Source: Deltaproteobacteria bacterium
GTDB lineage: Bacteria > UBA10199 > SPLOWO2-01-44-7
Direction: 5' to 3'
Length of the DNA stretch: 5,414 bases
NCBI GenBank assembly: GCA_030688705.1
Contig: JAUYJH010000075.1
Span: forward strand, 1 to 5,414
Of this stretch, positions 1 to 5,353 are shown in pieces. A model generated the notes under the pieces. It was not told where the DNA came from. It ran no database searches and saw only the letters and a program-made list of their open reading frames with translations. A program made the position numbers and the translations under genes. Within the stretch, counting starts at the first letter, position 1, and each line of letters opens with the position of its first letter.

Positions 1-134
1 AGAGAAGGGTTAAAAATATGAAAAAATCGATTCTGGTATTTCTATTTTAAATTGGAGTTTAAACTCGCCGATCCGTTACAAACATTTTTTGGCCCGGTTT
101 GCAGACAATCCCAAATCACCGGGGACAATCCAAC

Positions 135-1022
135 TTATCCACCGAATCCCTTAAAAACGGCAAAGGCACATCCCAATAGGGCGGCATCCCCTTTTAAGGA
201 ACTCTCCGTCAAAACGATTTTTTTAGAGAGACGCGGATAGGTCCCCTTTGCGATTTTCTTTTTGGCGGCATCGATAAAATGGGGCCATGCTTTGGAAACG
301 CCCCCGGCCAAAACAAAATGTTCCACGCCGGTGATGTTGGCCAGATTGCCGATCCCCATTCCCAGGTATTCCCCAAATTCTCTCCAAAAATCTTTCGCCG
401 CGCCGTCACCCGCTTCGGCCAATTTGGAAAGCGACAACGCGGTTTGCCCTTTCGGCACCGCACCGGCAGAGGCGTAACGCTCCCAACACCCTTGGCCGCC
501 GCAGGCACACGGTCTTCCGTTCCTTTCAATCACCATGTGCCCCACTTCTCCCGCAAAACCCTCTTCGCCGCGCCACAATTTGTTCTCCAAAATCAACCCG
601 CCGCCGATGCCGGTACCCAGTGTCAGCATGATAAAGGTGGGGTATTTTCTGGCAACCCCCTTCCAGTGTTCCCCCAACGCGGCCATATTGGCATCGTTGT
701 CGAAATAAACGGGGACTTTAAAACTTTTTTTTAAAATTTTGCCCACCGGAACATCTTTCCATTCGGGATAATGAGGGAGTTGGTGGATCACCCCTTCTTT
801 GGGATTGCAAATACCGGGGAGGCCCAAGCCTATCCCATCAATTTTTTTTAGACGATCGCCGGCTGTTTTTTGGATGACTTGGGCAAGTTGGGTAAAAAAT
901 TTTTCAGGAGAACGTTCCGGCCCGACAATGGAGGTTTCTTTGGCGACAATTTTTCCGGTTTCATTCAGCAGGGCCACCCTTAGGTGCGTCCCCCCTGCAT
1001 CAACCCCGATGGCATATCTCAT
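135..1022 (-). CDS. ROK-family sugar kinase (glucokinase-like)
   Basis: This 295-residue protein has the full signature of the ROK family (ASKHA fold), cytoplasmic kinases that phosphorylate glucose or related hexoses and N-acyl amino sugars with ATP. Visible motifs are the phosphate-binding loop DAGGTHLR (8-15), the DND segment with the probable catalytic Asp110 followed by ANMAALGE, a glycine-rich GTGIGGG (136-142), and GEVGH (158-162), whose Glu and His in the family contact sugar and zinc. The zinc motif CACGGQGCWE (172-181) fits the family pattern CxCGxxGCxE. There is no N-terminal helix-turn-helix, so it is a kinase and not a ROK repressor. Length is near the usual 290-320. The ATG at 1022 puts DAGGT at the expected position; its Shine-Dalgarno (GGAA) is weak. 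It is divergent from rsmE. The exact sugar cannot be read from the sequence: glucose, mannose/fructose and N-acetyl sugars are all possible. Confidence 0.93.
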   Translation of the reverse strand: MRYAIGVDAGGTHLRVALLNETGKIVAKETSIVGPERSPEKFFTQLAQVIQKTAGDRLKKIDGIGLGLPGICNPKEGVIHQLPHYPEWKDVPVGKILKKSFKVPVYFDNDANMAALGEHWKGVARKYPTFIMLTLGTGIGGGLILENKLWRGEEGFAGEVGHMVIERNGRPCACGGQGCWERYASAGAVPKGQTALSLSKLAEAGDGAAKDFWREFGEYLGMGIGNLANITGVEHFVLAGGVSKAWPHFIDAAKKKIAKGTYPRLSKKIVLTESSLKGDAALLGCAFAVFKGFGG

Positions 1023-1058
1023 ATTGTTCCAGCGAATAACATATGCTAGAGGTGATCT

Positions 1059-1108
1059 AAAGGAGAAATATGGATTATAAGACTAAAATCCCAAATACTA
1101 ATTTCTAA
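1059..1108 (+). other. Orphan ribosome-binding site and start codon with a 12-codon reading frame, possible gene-start remnant
   Basis: A textbook Shine-Dalgarno, AAAGGAG (1059-1065), stands 4 nt before an ATG at 1070. The frame reads MDYKTKIPNTNF and stops at 1106-1108, a few codons after entering the AT-rich palindrome. Such a strong initiation signal with almost no gene behind it may be the severed start of a gene displaced when the repeat arrived, or a short leader peptide before rsmE. No promoter with both boxes could be recognised upstream. A chance match is also possible. Confidence 0.3.
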
Positions 1109-1219
1109 ACAAATCCTAAATTTCAATGTTCCAAATTTCAAACACATCGGTTTGAAACATTAGAATTTGGGAAATTGGAGTTTGTTTAGAGTTTAGGATT
1201 TAGAATTTAGGATTTGGAG
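1081..1219. repeat. AT-rich imperfect palindromic repeat, uninterrupted copy
   Basis: About 139 nt form a large imperfect inverted repeat centred near 1146. The innermost stem is TTTCAAAC (1136-1143) with GTTTGAAA (1150-1157). Further out CCAAATT (1131-1137) pairs with AATTTGG (1164-1170), CAAT (1124-1127) with ATTG (1174-1177), and CTAAACAAA (1105-1113) with TTTGTTTAG (1181-1189). The decamer AAATCCTAAA or its complement occurs at 1112-1121, 1192-1201 and 1206-1215, and again at 5066-5075 and 5401-5410. It has no coding potential and differs sharply in composition from the flanking genes. The same family, disrupted, lies at 5046-5414. Mechanism of spread is unknown. Confidence 0.8.
1216..1219 (+). 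promoter_or_regulatory. Shine-Dalgarno of rsmE, inside the end of the AT-rich repeat
   Basis: GGAG at 1216-1219 lies 5 nt before the rsmE ATG at 1225, good spacing, and supports that start. It is the last part of the repeat's right arm (GGATTTGGAG), so the site appears to be supplied by the repeat. Confidence 0.65.
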
Positions 1220-1224
1220 CCAAG

Positions 1225-1953
1225 ATGCCGCAATTTTTGATCGATCCATCTCAAATCAAGGGAAACATCGCCATCATCACGGGCGAAGAGGCCAAGCACC
1301 TGGTCCGTGTTTTGCGCCACAAAGTGGGCGATGTGGTTCATTTAAGCGACGGCAAACATCAATACGACGCCGCCATTGAGTCGATCAGTAAAAAAGAGGT
1401 TCTGCTCCGTCTGCTGGAGAGACGTCTTTTGAAACAGGCGGCCCCTTCCCCCATTTTGGGAATGTCCCTCTTGAAACACGATCATCTGGAACTGGCGATT
1501 CAAAAAGGGGTGGAGCTTGGGGTGGCCGAATTTTTTCTTTTTACCTCCGAGCGAACCATCCCCCATTATGAGGAGGGGGCCACGGCAAAAAAAATCGGCC
1601 GTTTTGAAAAAATCGCCAAAGAGGCGGCCAAACAATCGGGGCTCATTACACCGCCCAAAATTCATCCTCCGGTTCCTTGGGTGCAATTTGTGAAGCGTTT
1701 CAGGGAATTTTCCGGAGTCTTGCTCGCATGGGAGGAAGCATCGGAAATCAATTTTCACGCTGTTTTTCAAACAATCGATCCGGCACGGCTGCTAGTCATC
1801 GTGGGACCGGAGGGGGGCTTTACTCTGGAAGAGGTCACCCTCGCTGAAAAAGAGGGGGCGCAGATAGTGAGTCTGGGGAGACAGATTTTGAAAGCTGAAA
1901 CGGCGGCGATTACGTTATTGGCGTTGAGTCAGTATGAATTGGGGAATATTTAG
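1225..1953 (+). CDS. rsmE: 16S rRNA (uracil-1498-N3)-methyltransferase RsmE
   Basis: RsmE methylates N3 of U1498 in 16S rRNA, using S-adenosylmethionine, on the assembled small ribosomal subunit. The 242-residue length matches the family. The N-terminal PUA-like RNA-binding domain carries HLVRVLR (25-31). The SPOUT (knotted) domain follows, with LLKHDHLELAIQKGVELGV (82-100), SER (108-110), the SAM-loop motif GPEGGF (194-199) and the C-terminal knot motif LGRQILKAETA (217-227). Two positions depart from the usual consensus. The KQSGR-type segment reads KQSGL, with Leu140 where Arg is normal, and RILR in the knot reads QILK. The ATG at 1225 has a GGAG 5 nt upstream and gives a complete PUA domain. 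A palindromic repeat begins two bases after the stop, so transcription past this point may be reduced. Many genomes have prmA upstream of rsmE; here the neighbour is a divergent ROK kinase. Confidence 0.95.
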   Translation: MPQFLIDPSQIKGNIAIITGEEAKHLVRVLRHKVGDVVHLSDGKHQYDAAIESISKKEVLLRLLERRLLKQAAPSPILGMSLLKHDHLELAIQKGVELGVAEFFLFTSERTIPHYEEGATAKKIGRFEKIAKEAAKQSGLITPPKIHPPVPWVQFVKRFREFSGVLLAWEEASEINFHAVFQTIDPARLLVIVGPEGGFTLEEVTLAEKEGAQIVSLGRQILKAETAAITLLALSQYELGNI

Positions 1954-1954
1954 G

Positions 1955-2071
1955 TTGTCATCCTGAACGAAGTGAAGGATCCCGGGATTCGGAGTTTACC
2001 CTGAACGGAGTGAAGGGCCCCAGGATTCTTCGCTACGCTCAGAATGACAAATGCGAAGGACTCAGAATGAC
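1955..2071. repeat. Compound palindromic repeat of the TTGTCATCC...GAATGACAA family
   Basis: The left arm (1955-1984) begins TTGTCATCCTGAACGAAGTG and is identical over 30 nt to the left arm at 5244-5273. The right arm (2021-2052, containing CGCTCAGAATGACAA) differs from 5291-5322 at only about two places. Between them lie a truncated right-arm start (GGGATTC, 1984-1990) and a truncated left arm (CCCTGAACGGAGTGAAGG, 1999-2016). After 2052 there is a third, partial right arm ending CTCAGAATGAC (2061-2071). This looks like two or three tandem copies collapsed by deletion. In RNA the outer arms would form a long hairpin between rsmE and the next gene, and could weaken read-through or protect transcript ends. 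No flanking target duplication is visible. Confidence 0.85.
2056..2069 (+). promoter_or_regulatory. Shine-Dalgarno and ATG of the phosphodiesterase gene, formed by repeat sequence
   Basis: AAGGA (2056-2060) stands 6 nt before the ATG at 2067. Both lie in the partial third right arm of the palindromic repeat, whose conserved end CTCAGAATGAC contains the ATG. This decides the start. An upstream in-frame GTG (2010) would only add 19 residues translated from repeat DNA (RILRYAQNDK and so on). Confidence 0.65.
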
Positions 2072-2768
2072 ACCCAAACTTTATGCCCATCGCGGGGCCT
2101 GCAGAGAGGCGCCGGAAAATTCACTCGAGGCTTTTCAAAAGGCCCTTGATATCGGCGTTGACGGGATAGAAGTCGATTGCGTTCTCACGAAGGACAAAAT
2201 TCCGGTCGTTACCCACTATGACGATCTTTCAATCCTCAAAATTGCCTTGGGGAAAGTCAGCCAAAAAACTTGGAACGAAATAAAAGATTTGGGGCTCCCT
2301 TCTTTGGCCCAAGTTTTGGAGTTGGCCAAGCCCGCAAACGTAAGAGTCGTGCTCGACATCAAACCGCAGCCGGGGATGATGTTTGAGACCCCCTGCCTCT
2401 CTGCCGGATTGGCGCAGGAGATGTTGCCGGTGGAAAGAATTTTGCTCTCTTCTTTTTATGTTCGCCATCTTTTGACACTCAAAAAACATTTCGCCCACAT
2501 CAAGCGGGCCGCTATTTTGTATCAAAACGCTTTTAGGCTTGTTCCGCCGCCGTTTTTTGATAAATTCTACGGCGTTTCGGCCCTCCATCCTTTTTTGAAA
2601 TGGACGACGAAGGATTTGGTGGAAAAATGGCAAAAAAAGGGGTTCGAGGTGAATGTCTGGGTGCCCAACACCCCGGAAGCATGGAAACGGTGCCAAGAGA
2701 TGGGGGTGGATGGCATTTTCACTGATGAATCAAGGGCTTGCAAAACATGGTTGATGAAAAAAATCTAG
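2067..2768 (+). CDS. Glycerophosphodiester phosphodiesterase family protein (cytoplasmic)
   Basis: The protein (233 residues from the ATG at 2067) is a GDPD-type TIM barrel. The family hydrolyses glycerophosphodiesters to glycerol-3-phosphate and an alcohol in a metal-dependent reaction. Seen in order: HRGA (8-11) with the first catalytic His8, PENSLEAF (15-23), IEVDCVLTKD (34-43) with metal ligands Glu35 and Asp37, PVVTHYDDL (46-54) with the second His50, VVLDIKPQ (94-101), and the barrel end GVDGIFTDES (213-222). Two departures from consensus are visible. The Asp that normally follows the second His is Tyr51, and the metal-binding Glu of the usual xIExK strand aligns with Asp97. There is no signal peptide, so it resembles the cytoplasmic UgpQ type and not periplasmic GlpQ. 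Its 3' end overlaps the RDD gene, suggesting co-translation. Activity on glycerophosphodiesters is likely, but a related phosphodiester or a weakened enzyme is possible. Confidence 0.9.
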   Translation: MTPKLYAHRGACREAPENSLEAFQKALDIGVDGIEVDCVLTKDKIPVVTHYDDLSILKIALGKVSQKTWNEIKDLGLPSLAQVLELAKPANVRVVLDIKPQPGMMFETPCLSAGLAQEMLPVERILLSSFYVRHLLTLKKHFAHIKRAAILYQNAFRLVPPPFFDKFYGVSALHPFLKWTTKDLVEKWQKKGFEVNVWVPNTPEAWKRCQEMGVDGIFTDESRACKTWLMKKI

Positions 2769-4294
2769 AGGACGAGTCGACCGAGATGGCCACCCCGCAC
2801 GGGGTGAGAGACCCTTGGGAGGAAGAAGAAACCCCGCTTCCCCAGAGAACTCCCCTCCCCCTTTCAGAAAATGAGGAAGATGAAACCACCCCCATTCCCC
2901 AAACAGGGGTGACGCTGGGCTCTATACGCGACCGTTTTGCATCGGGTATTTTGGATCTGATTGTTTTGGGGTATTTTTATCTTGGATTCCTTCTTGTCTA
3001 TAATTTCATTGTGTGGCGCCAATTGCTCCGCCCCATCCCGGTTCAGGGGACCCACGCTTATGTCTTTCACGGCATCTCTCTTTTGTTTGCTTTTCTCTAT
3101 TTTTTCATAGCCGAGGGAGTTTTCTTCACCAGTCTTGGAAAATTTTTCGCCCGATTGAGCGTACGCCGCATCACGGGAGAGGGGGCCTCACTTCTGCAGG
3201 TGGCGGTCCGCAATATTTTGCGCCCGCTCGATTATCTTTTGTCGGTTTTTCCCACATGGATGCTTTTGGAAAAATTGCCGCGTCGGCAAAGAGTGGGCGA
3301 TCTGCTTGCGGGAACGGTGGTCACCAAACATCTCTCTCGCCCGCCGCGCCCCGCAAATGTCAGCGGCACTACCGCTTCTGCCACGCTTCGGCTTTTGGCG
3401 GGGGCCGTTGATCTGGCCTTTAGCGCCGCCTTTGTCGGGGGCTTTGCCCTTTTCATCGACTACAAGCGCCCTGTTTTCAGTTTTCTGGTCCTCATTCTCC
3501 TCCCCTTGGTTTATCTGGCATGGCACCTGGCGTGGGAAGGAATCTTTAAAACGACAGTCGGTCTTTGGATTTTTGGATGCAAAATCGTAACCGAAGAGGG
3601 GGCCCCCATCGGCTTTACCGAAGCGATGATCCGGGCTCTGTTTCGGGTGGTCGATACCAACCCTTTCGGTTGGATGATTTTGTTTCTCTCCCGAAAGAAT
3701 CAGCGCCCGTCCGATCTGGCGGCGGCCACCGTTGTGGTGCATGACACCCGCCCGTGGAAAACCCTCATCGGCATCGGCCTTTCTCTGGTTTTCATTGCCG
3801 GAATCTGGTTTGCCGGAATGGCAAACCCCAGAAATTACCTGACCCCTTTTTTCAAGGCCGATTTTTTGACGAAGGTTTTCAGCGTGCGCGTCGGCGGCGG
3901 TGTCGCTCTCCCCGCCTCGCAAGGTCTGATTATTAAACGATTTAACTATTTGGCCCCCGATCGGAAGACACCCCGCCCCAGCGCCGAATTCAAACCGGGG
4001 GAGACCCTCTATTTTTCTTTCGACATTACCGGCTTTGCGGTGCGGGATAACGAAGGCTGGATTCAGGAAGATTTAGTGGTCCGCTATCCCGATCAGGCGA
4101 TCGGTTTCAAACAGGAAAACATCGTCGATTTTCACCAGTTGCTGAAAAACCCTGAAGTACCGCTTGAAATCATAAATACACTGGCCTTGCCCCCCAATGC
4201 CCAGCCTGGCCATTACACTTTGGTCATTGTCCTCCACGATCGTTTCGCCAACCGCCACCTCACCGAACAGCGGACGTTTCTTGTCTCTCCATAA
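2747..4294 (+). CDS. Membrane protein with tandem RDD domains and a C-terminal soluble domain
   Basis: This is a 515-residue integral membrane protein of unknown biochemical role. After an acidic, proline-rich tail (about 1-55), RDD domain 1 runs from about 57 to 195. It has IRDRFASGILD at the first helix, LGKFFARLSVRRITGEG in the middle and the closing QRVGDLLAGTVVTK. RDD domain 2, about 212 to 334, repeats the plan: LRLLAGAVDL, VGLWIFGCKIVTEEG, IRALFRVVD and RPSDLAAATVVVHD. A further hydrophobic helix (about 338-358) leads to a ~155-residue non-membrane domain rich in beta-type strands, ending PPNAQPGHYTLVIVLHD. That last domain resembles an Ig-like or transglutaminase-associated sandwich by eye only, and probably faces away from the cytoplasm. 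RDD proteins have been linked to transport, including ion exchange, but nothing here identifies a substrate. The start is uncertain: ATG 2747 (chosen), TTG 2738 or ATG 2786. Each lacks a strong Shine-Dalgarno. The first two overlap the phosphodiesterase gene, so coupling is likely. Confidence 0.85.
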   Translation: MVDEKNLEDESTEMATPHGVRDPWEEEETPLPQRTPLPLSENEEDETTPIPQTGVTLGSIRDRFASGILDLIVLGYFYLGFLLVYNFIVWRQLLRPIPVQGTHAYVFHGISLLFAFLYFFIAEGVFFTSLGKFFARLSVRRITGEGASLLQVAVRNILRPLDYLLSVFPTWMLLEKLPRRQRVGDLLAGTVVTKHLSRPPRPANVSGTTASATLRLLAGAVDLAFSAAFVGGFALFIDYKRPVFSFLVLILLPLVYLAWHLAWEGIFKTTVGLWIFGCKIVTEEGAPIGFTEAMIRALFRVVDTNPFGWMILFLSRKNQRPSDLAAATVVVHDTRPWKTLIGIGLSLVFIAGIWFAGMANPRNYLTPFFKADFLTKVFSVRVGGGVALPASQGLIIKRFNYLAPDRKTPRPSAEFKPGETLYFSFDITGFAVRDNEGWIQEDLVVRYPDQAIGFKQENIVDFHQLLKNPEVPLEIINTLALPPNAQPGHYTLVIVLHDRFANRHLTEQRTFLVSP

Positions 4295-4333
4295 AAAGGC
4301 AACTTTGGGGTCCCTTCCAGCCGATAATATCTA

Positions 4334-4387
4334 ATGGAGGCACAAGTGTTTTTAATGGCTTGTTTAAGCCCTTTTGAACACTTATAA
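4334..4387 (+). other. Possible 17-codon leader ORF ending TAATG on the transglycosylase start
   Basis: An ATG at 4334, with an in-frame GTG at 4346 that has GGAGG 5 nt upstream, opens the frame MEAQVFLMACLSPFEHL. Its TAA (4385-4387) shares one base with the transglycosylase ATG (4387), the classical TAATG overlap used for translational coupling. It could be a leader peptide whose translation opens the hairpin and delivers ribosomes to the main gene. It is too short to judge coding potential, and the hairpin itself explains much of its sequence. Confidence 0.3.
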
Positions 4388-4389
4388 TG
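4336..4389 (+). promoter_or_regulatory. Hairpin leader between GGAGG and the transglycosylase ATG
   Basis: GGAGG (4336-4340) is 46 nt from the ATG at 4387, too far to act directly. The interval is almost entirely a 40-nt symmetric imperfect palindrome. AAGTGTT (4344-4350) pairs with AACACTT (4377-4383), AA (4354-4355) with TT (4372-4373), and GGCTT (4357-4361) with AAGCC (4366-4370) around a GTTT loop. If the stem folds, only CAC before it and ATA after it separate GGAGG from the ATG, an effective spacing of 6 nt. No other Shine-Dalgarno precedes this ATG. Structure-bridged start sites of this type are known, for example in phage T4 genes. The pairing is seen; the function is inferred. Confidence 0.45.
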
Positions 4390-5040
4390 GCGGCAATGAC
4401 CCAAAAGGTTCAAAAAAACGCGACCCTAGCGGCCCATTTTCATCAGGCCTCCAAACCTCAAAACGAGGCCAAAAAGACAGGCCGATCCTTTAGCGAAGAG
4501 CTTAAAAATGAAGGTCATGCCTCAAAAGGCGGGGTTCCCCATTTTCCTTCCCATCGCGCAAAACCGCAAAATATTACCACCGGTCAGGCGCAAAAATTGG
4601 CCCGTTACGCGCCGATTATTCAAGATTGCGCACGGCGCTACAACATTCCGGTCGAGCTGATTTGCGGGGTGATTTTGCAGGAATCGGGTGGCAACCCAAA
4701 GGCGGTTTCTCATGCGGGAGCTCGCGGACTCATGCAACTCATGCCCGGCACCGCCAAACGCTTTGGCGTCACGAATAGTTTTAATCCAGCGCAAAATATC
4801 GAGGGGGGAACAAAATATTTGCGTTTTCTTCTCGATCGTTTCAATGGCAATGTCGAATTGACTTTAGCCGGTTACAACGCCGGTGAAAAAAATGTCGAAA
4901 AATACGGCAACCGTATTCCGCCGTTCCGCGAAACGCAAAACTATGTCCCCTCCGTTTTGGGTTACGCGTTGGCCATGATTCAAATGCTCCAGCGCCCCAC
5001 CCCCACAACCCCATTACCTCCTGGTACCAAATTGGCTTGA
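4387..5040 (+). CDS. SLT-domain lytic transglycosylase without a signal peptide
   Basis: The C-terminal half is a lysozyme-like SLT domain (about 75-200) of the family 1 / LysM-less LT type, which cleaves the MurNAc-GlcNAc bond of peptidoglycan with formation of 1,6-anhydro ends. Seen: ILQESGGNPKA with catalytic Glu99, GARGLMQLMPGTA (111-123), NIEGGTKYLRFLLDRF (137-152) and LAGYNAGEKNVEKYG (160-174) followed by IPPFRETQNYV (177-187). The first ~65 residues are hydrophilic, rich in Lys, Gln, Asn and His, and probably disordered, with one short amphipathic stretch (SFSEELKN). There is no hydrophobic signal sequence or lipobox. An in-frame TGA at 4375 rules out an upstream extension; ATG 4396 is the only nearby alternative. 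A cell-wall enzyme without Sec signal may leave by another route such as flagellar or type III export, or act after lysis. No flagellar gene is visible here. It follows the RDD gene by 92 bp. Confidence 0.92.
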   Translation: MAAMTQKVQKNATLAAHFHQASKPQNEAKKTGRSFSEELKNEGHASKGGVPHFPSHRAKPQNITTGQAQKLARYAPIIQDCARRYNIPVELICGVILQESGGNPKAVSHAGARGLMQLMPGTAKRFGVTNSFNPAQNIEGGTKYLRFLLDRFNGNVELTLAGYNAGEKNVEKYGNRIPPFRETQNYVPSVLGYALAMIQMLQRPTPTTPLPPGTKLA

Positions 5041-5079
5041 TTCAAAATTCGAAGCACGAAATTCTAAATCCTAAACAAT

Positions 5080-5198
5080 GGGCCTGTCACCAAACTGTCA
5101 TTCTGAGCCCAAAGGGCGAAGAATCCAGCGCAGAAAACAGTATTAGAACGGGCTTCTTCGTCGCTGACGCTCCTCAGAATGACTTTGGCGACAGGCCC
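5080..5198. mobile_element. MITE-like palindromic insert B, 119 bp, with 5-bp flanking duplication ACAAT
   Basis: The ends are inverted repeats GGGCCTGTCACCAAA (5080-5094) and TTTGGCGACAGGCCC (5184-5198), 14 of 15 bases matching. They are flanked by the direct repeat ACAAT at 5075-5079 and 5199-5203, the footprint expected of transposition. Inside, GTCATTCTGAG (5097-5107) pairs with CTCAGAATGAC (5173-5183), and GAAGAA (5118-5123) with TTCTTC (5154-5159), so nearly the whole element is one nested palindrome. It encodes no transposase; movement would need one supplied in trans. Family unassigned. Confidence 0.65.
5097..5183. repeat. Core palindrome inside insert B, divergent member of the TCAT(C/T)CTGA family
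   Basis: The arms GTCATTCTGAG and CTCAGAATGAC are the right-arm consensus of the repeats at 1955-2071 and 5244-5321, present here on both sides. A small CCC-AAA-GGG hairpin (5108-5116) sits in the left arm. The middle is unrelated to the other copies. Confidence 0.7.
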
Positions 5199-5222
5199 AC
5201 AATTTCTAATTTTCTAAATTAC

Positions 5223-5353
5223 GGGCACCTCTAAAAACCCCGATTGTCATCCTGAACGAAGTGAAGGATCCCGTGGAAACACGCCAAAAATCGGGATTCT
5301 TCGCTTCGCTCAGAATGACAAATTGCAGTTTTCATGAGTTTTTAGAGGTGCCC
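5223..5353. mobile_element. MITE-like palindromic insert C, 131 bp, 16-bp perfect terminal inverted repeats and TTAC duplication
   Basis: The ends GGGCACCTCTAAAAAC (5223-5238) and GTTTTTAGAGGTGCCC (5338-5353) are perfect inverted repeats over 16 bp. The direct repeat TTAC flanks both sides (5219-5222 and 5354-5357), consistent with a 4-bp target duplication. Excising the insert with one TTAC joins CTAAATTAC to AATGTTTCAAAC, resembling the uninterrupted copy (CTAAATTTCAATGTTCC at 1116-1132). There is no coding sequence, so it is non-autonomous. The terminal repeats do not match those of insert B except for the first four bases, GGGC. Transposase family not assigned. Confidence 0.72.
5244..5321. 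repeat. Core palindrome inside insert C, TTGTCATCC...GAATGACAA family
   Basis: Arms of 30 nt (5244-5273 and 5292-5321) are inverted repeats with four transitions and an 18-nt loop. The left arm is identical to 1955-1984, so the same sequence exists both free (after rsmE) and packaged in an insert with its own terminal repeats. In RNA it would form a long stable hairpin downstream of the transglycosylase gene, possibly protecting transcript ends. It lacks the U-tract of a classical terminator. Confidence 0.85.

Noticed and set aside
18..50. Short frame MKKSILVFLF after a GAAGGG, resembling the start of a signal peptide
   Set aside because: It stops after ten codons. Rescue by frameshift would need the open frame from 52, which soon runs antisense into the ROK kinase gene and shows no recognisable protein.
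55..66. Perfect 12-bp palindrome GAGTTTAAACTC as an operator
   Set aside because: About one such palindrome is expected by chance in a window of this size, and it lies downstream of the ROK gene with no promoter nearby.
93..123. Inverted repeat CCCGGT / ACCGGG downstream of the ROK kinase as a terminator
   Set aside because: The stem is six base pairs with a 19-nt loop, and on the minus strand it is followed by a run of A, not U.
3188..3922. 244-codon minus-strand frame
   Set aside because: It is a shadow of the RDD gene, whose membrane and RDD motifs are clear on the plus strand. The minus-strand product has a low-complexity, atypical composition.
4295..4333. Promoter for the transglycosylase using GATAAT (4323-4328)
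   Set aside because: No -35-like hexamer lies at 16-18 nt; the nearest candidate, TTGGGG at 4305, is only 12 nt away.
5037..5234. 65-codon open frame after the transglycosylase
   Set aside because: It is entirely translated repeat and insert sequence, with no Shine-Dalgarno and no protein-like composition.
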